Assembly (NCBI GenBank): GCA_021399435.1
Contig: JAJTUP010000058.1
Coordinates: 186,001 to 250,000, forward strand
DNA from: Diaporthe sp. PMI_573
Taxonomy: Eukaryota > Ascomycota > Sordariomycetes > Diaporthales > Diaporthaceae
Reading direction: 5' to 3'
Length of the DNA stretch: 64,000 bases
Part shown: in pieces, positions 1 to 10,400 of the stretch
Position numbering within the stretch: position 1 is the first letter of the stretch
Layout: each line of letters starts with the position of its first letter
Notes under the pieces: model-generated
Database searches by the model: none
Told to the model about the DNA's origin: nothing
Seen by the model: the letters and a program-made list of their open reading frames with translations, nothing else
Made by a program: the position numbers and the translations under genes

Positions 1-71
1 TACAAGTTTCCAATCGGGCACTCGAATTTGTTAATATACATTATAGTCGCCAAGGTGCATCGGATACTTAC

Positions 72-222
72 CAGGGTTGTCTTCATTTATATAACCTATT
101 ATACCGTGAACTATTGTGTTCGATGGAGGCAGAACGGGTGGATTCAAGGCGCAGAAAAAGTTGAAAGCGCCGCGTGACGTTTTAAAGTTGGCTTCGCGAA
201 CAACGTGGGCCCTCTCCTGCAC
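72..222 (-). CDS. Possible partial exon at the left edge
   Basis: An open frame on the minus strand ends at a strong-looking donor (GTAAGT at 71-66), so it could be an exon of a gene that continues past the left edge of the window. The peptide contains NPPVLPPSNTIVHGIIGY. There is no ATG in the frame, and an AG that could be an acceptor lies just upstream. I do not recognise the family. It may equally be chance. Confidence 0.2.
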
Positions 223-250
223 ATAACCGTTACTAGAAGTGTCTATGGTT

Positions 251-754
251 CTATTTTAAATATTGCCTCAGCACGTCTATTACGTCATGATAGGCCCTTG
301 ATATAGCAAACTCTAGTGCTGTCATATCAAACTCTCCTCTAACTTGCATATTTGCACCGCTTCTCATCAAAAGCTCAACAGAGAGGCGCTGGTTGTAAAG
401 TACTGCTACTATAAGAGGTGTGTCGCCAAAGTCATTTTGTTGATCTATAGCCCCCCAACAAGCAGCGCGTGCATCTGGAAGATCGGTTGCGTCTGTATCC
501 AGAAGAAAGCTGAGAATACCATGACTTTCTTGCTCGCCATTTTCAAGGTGGTTACTATAATCGTGGTTCCCCGCGGTCCGTGAATCTAATCGCGTAGCAC
601 TCCCGCGATCAGTGGCATTTGGGCTCACTTGAGGACTGGATCTATCGGGGCCGATTCTTGTCGCGCGGGCTTGATTTCTCGGACTACGCCTATGACTCGT
701 TGTCAAACCATGATTAGCCCTGAGGCCCAGTCGAGGACCAGGTTGGGGCGACAT
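251..754 (-). CDS. Small ankyrin-repeat protein
   Basis: The ORF gives 167 residues when read from the first true ATG at 754; a longer reading begins at TTG and is less likely. Residues 1-75 are polar and low in complexity (many S, R, N, P) and probably disordered. The last 60 residues hold two ankyrin repeats: 'NDFGDTPLIVAVLYNQRLSV' followed by a helix-loop ending ELLMRSGANM, then 'DMTALEFAISRAYHDVIDVL'. Ankyrin repeats bind proteins; no catalytic domain is present. The ORF stops soon after the second repeat, so it may be a fragment of a larger ankyrin or NLR-type protein, which are often broken in fungal accessory regions. AT-rich DNA follows on the upstream side. The repeat assignment is good; a function cannot be inferred. 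Confidence 0.55.
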   Translation of the reverse strand: MSPQPGPRLGLRANHGLTTSHRRSPRNQARATRIGPDRSSPQVSPNATDRGSATRLDSRTAGNHDYSNHLENGEQESHGILSFLLDTDATDLPDARAACWGAIDQQNDFGDTPLIVAVLYNQRLSVELLMRSGANMQVRGEFDMTALEFAISRAYHDVIDVLRQYLK

Positions 755-779
755 CTGAAACACCGCAGCCAAGAAGCTG

Positions 780-1901
780 ATCTTTAGAGTATGCGTTCAA
801 GATAGTTGAAGTGAGTACTGTATATGTAATGTATATTTCCATACTCAATTCACTCAATGGCGTGTACTAGCAAAAGTACCAAGACTTATATACTGTCTTT
901 CTATGCGTTTATACCTAAAGTCTGCATTGAGGCGCCGTGTGTGTCCAGCTAAGTGTCCCGTCCAGGTCTGATTCAACGCTAAGTGTTGGCCCCGTTCGTG
1001 TCATGTTCGCACATGCTCATGGCTCCAAAGCACTTTTTCTCGGGGGCGAACGGATCTTCTTCCTTCAAAAGACTGATGGACTGTGCAGCTTTTCATTGGT
1101 GGGCTATCCAACAGATAGCCGTAGACTGTCGAGATCCATTTCTCTCTCATAGATCTCATCCAAGCTCATGGGAGATCCTGAATAGGCTTGTGACGGAGAA
1201 TATGAGCCCTGATTAGGTGCAATGTTTGTTCTTGCTGCAATAATTTTTTTTAAACCTAGGTGTGCCCATTTCGATGCTAATATCCAGGTGCCGCCCCGCT
1301 ATTTGGAGCACCCAGGACCGGCCGTACTATTCTGACCTGCATCTCGTCCGAAAAGTAAAACCTATCATTAATGTCCTCGAGGTATTCATCGCTGGCCGTC
1401 ATTGCTAAAGTATAGCCGGCAAAGTTGCCGTCTCATGCTCGTCGCCGCTGTTGATAAGCTGCAGTAGTTGTTAAACAAGGCCGAGCTATCCAATGCAATC
1501 AACTCTATATACGATGCACATACTGGCGCCCCTACATCAAAAGCTTGTTGGAGGGCATTTGGAGAGACTGCTCGGAAGTTGCCTAAAAAGGTTTTTTTGT
1601 AGACCAGATTTGAAGACTAGTGGGGTGAGTGTAGCAGAGCAACTGAGATATCATGAACGTCTCCCCGCAATCGTGGAAAGTCAAATGTTACTTTGATAAC
1701 ATGTGCTGTATCATAACATCCTCGACCACCAAGAAGTACTTTTTCAAAGAATATCGTGTTTTTAGGACTCCACTGTGCAGCTTTCCTACGTGAGCGACAG
1801 CGGTGCTGAGAACCTATGACGTGTATATCGGTATCTATATGTTTGACACGACGGGGCTCCGACCAGATATGATAGCCTTGATACAAGCAGCTTTACCCGG
1901 C
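780..1901. other. Intergenic, no convincing gene
   Basis: AT-rich upstream part, then mixed composition. A minus-strand open frame at 1617-1886 lacks an ATG and contains the stretch KVTFDFPRLRGDVHDISVAL. It could be a decayed exon, but nothing else supports it. Confidence 0.4.
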
Positions 1902-2394
1902 TTAAACAGGTTCTGAAATCGTATTGCCTGCCATCCTGTCCGCGGTCCAATTATAGAACGGTCGTAGGAGGTCAGACAAGGATTTTGTAAAGGCGCTCAT
2001 TCCCGATTTAAGAGATTCTAGAACTTCTTCGACTTTGCTAAATTGGCTTGTTAGCTGGTCTATTTTTCCGGAAGCCTCCTTTGTGCTATTCTCAATATTT
2101 TGAAGTGACTGTTCGAATAGGGCAAGTCGCGATCTGATAGTCATTTGAACCATTAGTTGGTACTTCAAAATCTCGTAGAAGTTAATCAACGAAAGGTTCC
2201 CCCTGGCCTTACTGGATGTCATCAGCAGGGAAAGGCTGTTGGTTGAAGAAATTTGAGAAATCTTGCTCGTAATTGCCTTTCCACCCATCGTCGGCTAGGC
2301 TTGGTAAAGCTGGCCAGTCTTTGAAATTCTCGGAACCATCCATGAAAGCCTTTAATATTTGATAACGTAACGTTGGTACTGCAAAGTATAGCAA
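1902..2394 (-). CDS. Two-exon coiled-coil C-terminal fragment
   Basis: Two minus-strand frames join cleanly across an intron at 2212-2134 (79 bases, GTAAGG...TATCAG, with ACTAAT near the acceptor). The joined peptide reads through '..FNQQPFPADDIQ' into 'SRLALFEQSLQNIENSTKE' and ends ADRMAGNTISEPV. The second exon is a heptad-rich helix (IDQLTSQFSKVEEVLESLKS), so a coiled coil is likely. No ATG opens the first exon; a TTTGCAG acceptor lies just upstream, so a further exon is expected there. It is probably the 3' end of a gene and could belong to the TPR gene that begins at 3635, but the connecting exon could not be settled. Family not recognised. Confidence 0.4.
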
Positions 2395-2597
2395 GCTGAA
2401 ATGAATCGTTGCAACATGTCTCGTAGTATACGGTACAGCGTTGCTGGGCTTTGCATATTTATATGCTCGAGGCCAACAGAGCCCGGAAAGCGATGCCAGA
2501 GGCGACTATGTTGGAGAGCCCGATGCTGGGCAAGTGGCCCCAAAAAATGGACTTTCCACGCGAAGATGTGACGGTCCAGATGGTTGAAATTTCCGGG

Positions 2598-3635
2598 TTA
2601 GCCTTCGCAGTGGACATCTGCTCTGGGGTGCTGCGGATAGTTCTTTCCTCGCACATGTACCTCTTTCAAGACTGGATCATACTCATGTTCTTGTAGAAAA
2701 TCAAGAATATTGTGAGGATGCTGCCTCCGGAAAAGAGCCCAGTCTAAGAGGACCAGATATATGGGATTTGTGTAATCACCATGATAGAGCCTCTCGATGC
2801 CTTTTCCAGCAAGCGTAGGATTTACACCAGCAGAGGAGACTTCTTCGAGCCAATCAGCTGCTTTAAAAATGGTAAGCCATGCACGAGCATGCTTTATGGC
2901 TTTCTCATCCACTTCAACACCGGTTTGGTATAGAGACCAAGTATCGAAAGGGTTCAAGAAATCGATTATTCGGTCCCGTATCTCTTGTGGTATTCTGGCT
3001 AGTATGCACAGTGTTGCTGTGGGAGATGTGGACGATATATGGGTCGTCTCTGACCTCAGTTTTGGCATCCCGGGTATATCACCTTGACCTTTCTCCTTTT
3101 CTTCATCCTTCTTATGCCTTACAAGCACTTTTGTGAGGGCAGTCAGTGTATTCAGGGTGGAAGGGTTGTCAGGGCCTAGATTTTGCTGCTTATCGTCCAA
3201 GACATCCTGCAGAGCCGTTAACGCTTCGCTATATCTCTTCCGCTGGTAGAGGATACACCCAAAAGTATGTCTTGCATGCAGCACGGTTGCGTCTGTATGG
3301 CTGTGTGTCTTCTTATATGAGGTCAACACCTCGTGAATTGTTTTCTCCGCTTCGCCTAGGTTTCCAAGCTTCGCATGAACCCATGCTACATTAGTCTTGC
3401 AGATAGGCTCGTGGGGATGTCCTTGCTGTTGCATCTCCTGTAATGCATCACATAGAATCTCCCTCGCCTTTTGGTATTCGTTCTGCATACAATAGATTGA
3501 TCCGATGTTGTTTTGAATTGTGGCCCTATTAGGATCTTGTAGTTCGAGATCGGTAAGGCATTGCAGAAAAGCTTGTTTTGCCTTTTCCAATTCTCCATTA
3601 CCAAAGGATTCTATCCCGTGTTGCGCATTATCCAT
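2598..3635 (-). CDS. TPR-repeat protein, C-terminus uncertain
   Basis: 345 residues from a true ATG at 3635. Residues 1-170 form four to five tetratricopeptide repeats of the kinesin-light-chain type, e.g. 'ATIQNNIGSIYCMQNEYQKA', 'AVVHAK'-like helices and 'TFGCILYQRKRYSEALTALQ'. A charged linker follows (RHKKDEEKEKGQ), then a segment that resembles an F-box or related helical motif (residues about 205-235, IPQEIRDRIIDFLNP). TPRs act as protein-binding scaffolds and in fungi often form the tail of NLR-like proteins. The frame ends shortly after PVLKEVHVRGK, while another minus-strand frame stays open over the same stretch to about 2459, so either an intron or a frameshift lies near 2650. The TPR call is firm; the 3' end is not. 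Confidence 0.6.
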   Translation of the reverse strand: MDNAQHGIESFGNGELEKAKQAFLQCLTDLELQDPNRATIQNNIGSIYCMQNEYQKAREILCDALQEMQQQGHPHEPICKTNVAWVHAKLGNLGEAEKTIHEVLTSYKKTHSHTDATVLHARHTFGCILYQRKRYSEALTALQDVLDDKQQNLGPDNPSTLNTLTALTKVLVRHKKDEEKEKGQGDIPGMPKLRSETTHISSTSPTATLCILARIPQEIRDRIIDFLNPFDTWSLYQTGVEVDEKAIKHARAWLTIFKAADWLEEVSSAGVNPTLAGKGIERLYHGDYTNPIYLVLLDWALFRRQHPHNILDFLQEHEYDPVLKEVHVRGKNYPQHPRADVHCEG

Positions 3636-3639
3636 TTTG

Positions 3640-4605
3640 TGACAGAAGATATGATTATAAAGTTTAGAATCGTGTATGAGAAGTGTATGGTTGTCTTATA
3701 CAAGCGATCTCAATTTCGATGGATACTGAAGTTATATACTATAAACTTCATTGTCGTTGGAATCATTTCTTCGGTTTAAAAATTTGAAAAAACGAGTTGC
3801 GAAAATTGGAGTTAGGTATTAAAGGTGAAGTGTGGATTACGAATCGCGAATTACGGATTGTTTTTCATATGCATTTAGATTAACTCCTAAATTCTCAATT
3901 TTCAAAAGTACATTTCTTGAAATCTACTGACAAATTACATCATGTACTGTTGTTACTATACTTCGGTTTTAGTAATCCACAAAGTTGGGGTTGCCTTAAA
4001 GAGCAAACCTGTCCCTTTCAATTTGGTTTAAATAGGATGAACAATCCTGTATAGTTATTAGCTCCGCTCCCGAAAAAAGAGGACACTTTTTGGCACTTCC
4101 CCTACAAGAAATGGACTGATTATGGATTTAAAGCTTATTAGCTCTCAAACCATTATGTTCGTTCAAAGCTTGCACGAAGCTCTTGGAAATAAGAATTCAA
4201 ATTCTTTCAACGCATTTTTGATCTACCCTATTTCCATCGCATGGAAAAGAGATTCCTAACAACGGTAGCAAAGAAATTTGTCAACAAGGGCTTGTTTTAA
4301 CTTCAGCGCAGCGCTGTCCGGCAGCGGGTGCCTCTTTTTGACGATACGCTACATGATTTAGCAGCGTATCTTGCGGAACTGACACATCGGCGGCCTCTGC
4401 CCCGTCATTACGCTCCTGATTGATCTTGGTACTGAGTAAAAGGGAAGAGATTGGCTGGGACGTGTCTGCCTTGTGTGCTTACTTACCTTTCTTATTTAAT
4501 TGTTAACTCGTCACGACTCTCCTTCTACCCGTCCTCTCCAATCCCGCTCGAATTACTCTTTACTGCAGCTTGTAATGGTATGATTCCTTGCGCAACTTTG
4601 ACATT
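3640..4605. other. AT-rich intergenic stretch
   Basis: About 1 kb of AT-rich DNA with many stops in all frames and scattered runs of A and T. No gene, repeat or RNA could be supported. The composition would fit repeat-induced point mutation of old repeats, which a dinucleotide count would test. Confidence 0.4.
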
Positions 4606-4978
4606 ATGGCATTCGAATTCAACTCCGACAGTCTTCTTCACCTTGTGATTAACGACGATACACTGCGTGAGTACCGAAACGCAATTTAAACTTGAATAAT
4701 CACTGATCTCCCTAGCTCCAACCTGGCGACTGCAGGCTCCAGCTTCATGTAATGGTCTATTCCATTTCGCTGGAAAACTACACGCTTACGCTGATGTAGT
4801 TCCTGCCTATATCGATGACATTGTATTGTTTGATGATGAAGCAGCATGGAAAATGCCAAAAGGGTGGGCTTGGGAACACGATATGAATACGACGGCTCTT
4901 AAGCTAGGCTACAGTATGGAAATCACAGTTACTTTCACCATAACTCTGGATAAACTGGTCTCACAACTGAAAGACTAA
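4606..4978 (+). CDS. Small two-exon gene, unknown function
   Basis: Reading both strands showed an ORF split by a typical intron. Exon 1 (4606-4666) starts MAFEFNSDSLLHLVINDDTL. The intron is 4667-4715, 49 bases, GTGAGT...CCTAG. Exon 2 (4716-4978) continues 'PPTWRLQAPASCNGLFHF' and ends 'ITLDKLVSQLKD'. The phases match and the protein is 107 residues. It has no signal peptide or membrane segment; it is acidic and aromatic, with YIDDIVLFDDEAAW and KMPKGWAWEH. The stop overlaps by four bases the end of a small minus-strand frame. I do not recognise the family. A regular intron and an open frame of good composition inside AT-rich DNA argue for a real gene or a recently decayed one. Confidence 0.5.
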
Positions 4979-5178
4979 CGGGTGCGATCGCTAGCCCTGA
5001 CCGATAAGAACTTATCCCTTTGTAGCTGGCTGGCTGCCTTGCCTACTCGATTAGCTATTTTCTTTCCTTTGTGTCCGATTTCTTGACCACACCGATAATT
5101 GGTCATGAATGCACTGAAGCCAGACTCGTTCTTTCGGCGAGCTTCAATAAGATCATTTCGGACTGGGTTGTTAGCCAT
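4975..5178 (-). CDS. Small ORF, 67 residues, doubtful
   Basis: The frame begins at an ATG (MANNPVRNDLIEARRKN) and ends KFLSVRASDRTR. It is rich in basic and polar residues and looks like an N-terminal piece of a nucleic-acid-binding protein, but no motif is clear. It is convergent with the small gene at 4606-4978. Could be chance. Confidence 0.22.
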   Translation of the reverse strand: MANNPVRNDLIEARRKNESGFSAFMTNYRCGQEIGHKGKKIANRVGKAASQLQRDKFLSVRASDRTR

Positions 5179-5504
5179 AGACTCAGCATCCGAGTCAGAA
5201 AGGTTGGCAGAGAAGCGGGCTATAGGAATAGTGAGTGTGCAAAAACTCTGGAGGTGCACCTAAAGGCAGTAAAACGATCGATTGGTGGCGGGAGCGATAG
5301 AATTCATTTTCGCCTTGAAAGGTTGCCGCCATCCTATACCTGTGCCAAAATTTAAGATCGCACGCAGCCTTATAATATCTCAGTGATGGGACCAGTGAGT
5401 TTGAATGATATCTACAATGGCGGGCCGAACCGACATTCGATCTCGGCGTAAAAAGAGCGGCCAACTCGTTGGCATTGATATTGTTCGTGTTGGTACGGCC
5501 CTGA

Positions 5505-5590
5505 TGCCGTAGGTCAGGGGTCTTTGCACGTGCAAATAGGCGAGCAAAAAGCCGTACTGTCTGGGTACGGGTTCGATTCTTGCTACGGAA
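5505..5590 (+). other. tRNA-like relic (weak)
   Basis: A B-box-like GGTTCGATTC lies at 5570-5579 and the ends of this 86-base stretch can pair at six of seven positions (TGCCGTA with TACGGAA). A poor A-box-like sequence lies near 5510. No D-arm or anticodon arm can be drawn, so this is at most a decayed tRNA or a tRNA-derived SINE. Confidence 0.15.
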
Positions 5591-5902
5591 GGAAGAGAGG
5601 AAGCCATCGCCATCGTGGGCGCCGAAGCACTTGGTGTAGTGGCCAGCCCTTCTGCTGACTAAGCCAGACCGGCCCTTCTGATTGGCCACAGCCGGGCCGG
5701 GCGTGCGGCCCCTTCAACGGCCCTCAAACCCACAGTTCGAGACCGGAAAGAAGAACCGTGCGTCGGCATTTTTGTTGCCCTAATTGATCAGCTCGAGAAA
5801 ACGTGTGCCCTTGTAAATGCTCATCTGCTGTGGATGGGAACGTCGGGAGCTCAGATTTATTGGCGTGGAGAAATACGGACGATTGTTTGAAGGTATCTGC
5901 AA

Positions 5903-6091
5903 CATCGACAGGCCGACTTGGTCAACATATAATAGGTCTACTGTAAGTCCACTGCCTGACCACGTGAGTTCTGTGATACCACAGTCGACTCCGTAATTAG
6001 GGTCTGACATCGACACCGGAGATGGCTCCACTAGGCGATGAGAGCTATCCATAAAGAACCAAAGTCGGGGGTGGCACAGTATATGCAACCT
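5903..6091 (-). pseudogene. Relic of a GH64-type beta-1,3-glucanase
   Basis: Inside a minus-strand frame starting at 6262, about 63 residues resemble the core of fungal GH64 (thaumatin-like endo-beta-1,3-glucanase) proteins: 'RLWFFMDSSHRLVEPSPVSM' followed by SDPNY, a CGITELTWSGSGL segment and 'LTVDLLYVDQVGLSM'. The spacing of the LVEPS, SDPN and YVD motifs matches what I remember of that family. The remainder of the frame, before and after, does not fit, and GH64 proteins are several hundred residues long, so only a fragment is left. In intact form these are secreted enzymes acting on beta-1,3-glucan. Homology is inferred from pattern only. Confidence 0.4.
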
Positions 6092-6369
6092 AGAAGGAGG
6101 CTTCAGCTGGTTTTTGAACAGTGAAAACCTCAGTTCTCTGGACCTCTGTTGCCATTCCCAGAAGCGGAACCCGGATGCCGAACGTTTCAGTGCTGAACCA
6201 TTACTTGCGTTGGTTCGTGGCCCGCTCTCAAGAAGATATCGCTGGCCGAACTTGCCATACATTATGAGAGTGCTTGATTTTTCAGTTGATCAACTCAACG
6301 AGAGGTCGGCGATTACTAAGCCAATTCACTCAATATAGGTCGTCCGTTGAGTTGGTTGAGTTGTTTGGG

Positions 6370-6960
6370 TCTCTGAGTACGACGCACTATTTCTTCGGAT
6401 TTGCCCTAACATTCACAGACCTTCTGCGCCGATTTGACATTCAATACGACCCCAGATCTCACCGCCTTCGCTGCCAAGGTCACATCATCAACCTCGCCGC
6501 CAAAGCTTTCCTCTTCGTTACCGACAATGAGAAGCTCGAACACGACGATCCTGGTACATATATTGTGACGCTAGAGGAGATTGAGGCATGGCGGCAAAAG
6601 GGTCCTCTTGGCAAGCTTCATAACTTTGTCGTTTTCATCCAACGAAGTGTTCAGCGTTGCCAGAAGTTTATGGCTATTAGCCATAACCGCAAGCTTGCGC
6701 GAGATAACGACACGAGGTGGAGTTCGTGGTATATTATGCTACAAGCGGCCTTGCATCTTAGGGACGCAATCGACGGGTATTTTTAACAAATGGGCGGAAG
6801 CAGATTGCGCTGGAGACGAGCTCTCTTCAGAGGACTGGATCATCCTCGAGAAGATCAAGTCCTTTTTAGAGAAGCTCAAAATGACTACCAAGGCTCTCGA
6901 GTCATCGTTTGCAGGAATGACTGTCAACAAAGACGTGTGTCGAAGTGAATGCCAGCCAAT
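6370..6960 (+). pseudogene. hAT transposase relic with a frameshift
   Basis: The first frame (to about 6786) carries the fungal hAT signature 'HRLRCQGHIINLAAKAFLF' and then NDTRWSSWYIMLQAALHLRDAI, a region near the hAT catalytic core. The protein continues in a different frame from about 6785 (NKWAEADCAGDELSSEDW, then IKSFLEKLKMTTKALESS), showing a frameshift near 6780. Both ends are missing, so the element cannot encode an active transposase. No terminal inverted repeats or 8-base target duplication were found. Two other hAT pieces lie at 23986-24394 and 55936-56421. Confidence 0.75.
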
Positions 6961-7044
6961 AAAAAGCCAAGTACCCCTGTGGCTGGTATAGGGTAAGGCC
7001 TGTCTGGCTACCGTCAAGAGGCGAATTCACCCCAGGATTGACAA

Positions 7045-7170
7045 CCCAATATAAATAATATATTGCCAATATGGACATCCTCATATTATATTGTCACAAT
7101 ATCAAAATCTTCATATTATATTGTTACAATATGAGAAAGTCCATATCATATGGGGTATATTGCAATATAC
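7045..7170. repeat. 30-bp AT-rich tandem repeat
   Basis: Three to four imperfect units of 30 bases starting at 7082, 7112 and 7142. Each unit contains a near-palindrome of the form ATATTGTNACAATAT. The array lies between the hAT relic and the 3' end of the histidine kinase gene. Confidence 0.7.
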
Positions 7171-7449
7171 TACTTTATTGCCATACTATTAGCAACACTG
7201 GGTGAAGAGAAAATGGAATTTCGTGTGAATTGGTATCAGAGGGGTTTATACAAAAAGAAGATGAAATCAAATATGCTGGCTCGCTGCGTGAACTCCTTGG
7301 CCACAAGCGTATGATGGTGTCTGGTAGATAAAACTACCTCAATGGTAACGCCAGTAGTATGCAAGCGACATCTATTCGTTTACTGTGTCTTTGTTATTGG
7401 TGCTTCTGCCAAGTTCGAAAGTGCCTGGCATCCTGACTGAGTTTCAGGC

Positions 7450-10400
7450 TCAAAAGAACTTTGACAAGGCTGTTGACAAGTCGATGAAGTCCACTGGTTT
7501 CGTGACGTAGTCACTGAAGCCTGCCTCGACACACTTCTCCTGCACATCAGACATGACGTTCGCGGAGAGTGCAATGATGGGCATCTGGCCATGCTTATTC
7601 TTGGCTTCCCAGACTCTGATCTCGCGACACGCCTGGTAGCCGTCCTTCCGGGGCATGTGAAGATCGCACTGGCCTGTTGTTAGTATTCCGAAGAGCCACG
7701 GCAATGAGACAGATGTTTTGATACTAACCAGTATCAAGGAATAGAAGCCATGATCATGGCTGAAAACCTTGTCTGTGCATTCCTCACCGTCTGCGGCTAA
7801 TTCGACCTCCAGCCCAACCTTGATCAGGTACTTCTTGAGGACCTTTTGGTTCACAGGGTTGTCCTCAACAAGTAGCACCTTGTAGCCCTTGTTTCCCATT
7901 CGCTTCTCAACCTCCTGGTAACTCTTCTTCTGCGTCTCGACTATCTTCTGAGCAGTAGACCGGTTCCGGTCCACACTCATATCCCCCTCCTTGGCCGGAT
8001 CGAAAACGACAGCCAGGCGCGATGGCTTCACCGGCTTGTAAACATAGGTGACTCTGCTGTCTGAGACCACGTCCGTGAGATTGCTGCCCTCAACAAGCTT
8101 TGTCAGGGCTTGTCGCTGGATGGAATCAGACAGTAGGACAACCTTTGTCTTATTTAATAAAGTCGAGCTGCTAATCTCACTCAGCAGTCCTAGGACCCCT
8201 TCGGAAGAGGTAAGGTTGATGAGTATGTGTGTGAAGATGACCGGGTCATCATGGCTGAGCAGTTGCTTGGCTTCTTGAGCACCCGCAAGTGCAGTGATCT
8301 GATGAGGCACGTCTTTTGGCAATGTCATCTCAATGTGCTGAGTGGTAGCCTCGCGGCTGTATTTCTGAGGGCAGATCACCAGAATCGAGAACATCGGTGG
8401 CCGGAACTCTTTCGCAGTCACGATCTTGCTGGGGTTCTCAGGGGTTGGCGTTTGTCCAGGTGAAGTTCGCCCTGATGGCATTTCCAACTTCTTCTGGGTG
8501 AGATCCTGCCCACTGGCCCTAGCAGCCTCGCTGAACCTAGCCAAGCCGACATTCACCGACGAGATTGACGATCTCCCGGTAACACGCGTTCCGGCCGATG
8601 TCACGGACGGACTCGAGCTCCCACTGGATGCGACCGCAGGGGAGGATTCTTGCTCACCATGACTCGGGCTGGCAGCTGAGGAGGAGCGGTGCTTTGTGAT
8701 GGTGAACTGGCGGAAGGGTTGGGTGGGGATTTCCTCAAGGACGGCAGGAGTCTTTGGCAGCTCTGGACTGGTGGTTACGTCGGGATGGTCATCCGCGGTC
8801 GGCAAGCCGAACTTGGCCGTGAAAGTGAAGGTCGCGCCTTTTCCCGGCACTGCTGTGCCGTCCATCTTCCCGCCGTGCAGTTCCACAAGCTGTCGTGAGA
8901 TGACGAGCCCAAGACCGCTGCCGCCGTGGGCTCTTGTGCTGCTGCCATCAATCTGACTGAACGGCTTGAAGATGAGTTTCGACTCCTCTTCGGTAAAGCC
9001 CCTTCCGGTGTCAATCACTGCAAATTCGAGCATGACCTGCTGTTCGCCGAGTCCTGATGCATCGGTTCTGACTTTGCACCGGCTGAAAACCTCACCGGTG
9101 TCGGCGAACTTGATTGCGTTGCCAATCACGTTCAGAAGCACTTGTCTGATTCTCACTCTGTCGCCCTTAACCCATACGGGCACATCCTCCTCGACGATAT
9201 AGTTCAGCTCCAGTCTCCTAGCAATAGCCATGGCCGAGACCAACTCATTCACGTCTTCGATTAGAGCGCGCGTATGGAGCCACTCGTGGTTGAGCTTCAT
9301 CATGCCGGCGTCCACCTTCGAAAGATCGAGGATGTCGTTGATGATCATTAGCAGACTGTTCGCGCTGGTTTGAATAGTGTTTGTGTAATCTCGCTGCTCC
9401 TCGTTCAAAGTGGTGTCCTGGAGGAAGCTGACCATGCCAGAAATCCCGATTAGTGGTGTTCTGATTTCGTGCGACATGTTGCTCAAGAAACGGCTCTTCG
9501 ATTCCATGGCCTCCTGTAGCTTCGCCTCGAGCAACTTGTGGTCATTGATGTCTGTTGCCGACCCAAAGTAAGAACTGCTTCCATTCCCAATGTTGTCAAT
9601 CTCGACACAGCGTACCAGGTGCCAGCGATATTCACCAGTCTTTGTACGAAGCCGGATTTCGGTAGAGTACGATAGCCTGCCATTGCTATCCGTTCCGACC
9701 TTGACAACGCCGTCCCTGGCCAACTCGGTCAAATTTGCAGAGGGAAGTTCATAGACCGAGTCACTACTCGAGCTGTTTTGTCGAGAAAGGGGGTGATGCA
9801 CACCCCGTATGTTGCTCTCAGCATGGGTCGTGTTCTTCGGGGTCGGATGCTCAGGTGGTTTGTTGGCCTTGTGCCCTTCTGCCTGGCTTTTCTTCCCCTT
9901 CCTTGCCCGACCAAGGGGTGGCGTTGCAGAATGCTGGCCTGAAGGTATCCGACATTTGGCCAGATCTTCAGGGTGCACGTAGTCCATGAATCCCAAGCCC
10001 AGGGCGTCATCTTCGCTTTGCCCAGTGTAAGCGAGCCACTGCTCATTGGCAAACGTTATCCCCTCATCCTCGGTGGCGGTGAAAATGATCTGCGGTATTA
10101 AGTTCGCGAGGAATCTGTATTTGGCTTCAGAGGCCTCAATTTCCTGCTGCCGGACAACCTTGAGCTCTGCCATGGTCTGCTCATGGATGTCCGTGTATGA
10201 GCCCAGATGATACACAATTTCGTTGCGCTTATTCTTGCACGCGACAACCCTTGCCGAGAAACATCGAAAAGCCCCATCAAAGCGGCGAATCCGCACATTC
10301 ATCTGGAAGTCCGTGCTCGTCTTCACTGCACGACCCCACGCTTTGAGGTAGGTCTCACGGTCATCTGGATGAAAACTTGCATGTGGATCCGCATGGAGCT

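Noticed and set aside
5195..5689. Minus-strand ORF of 164 codons
   Set aside because: No domain character and a strong overlapping set of frames; composition looks random.
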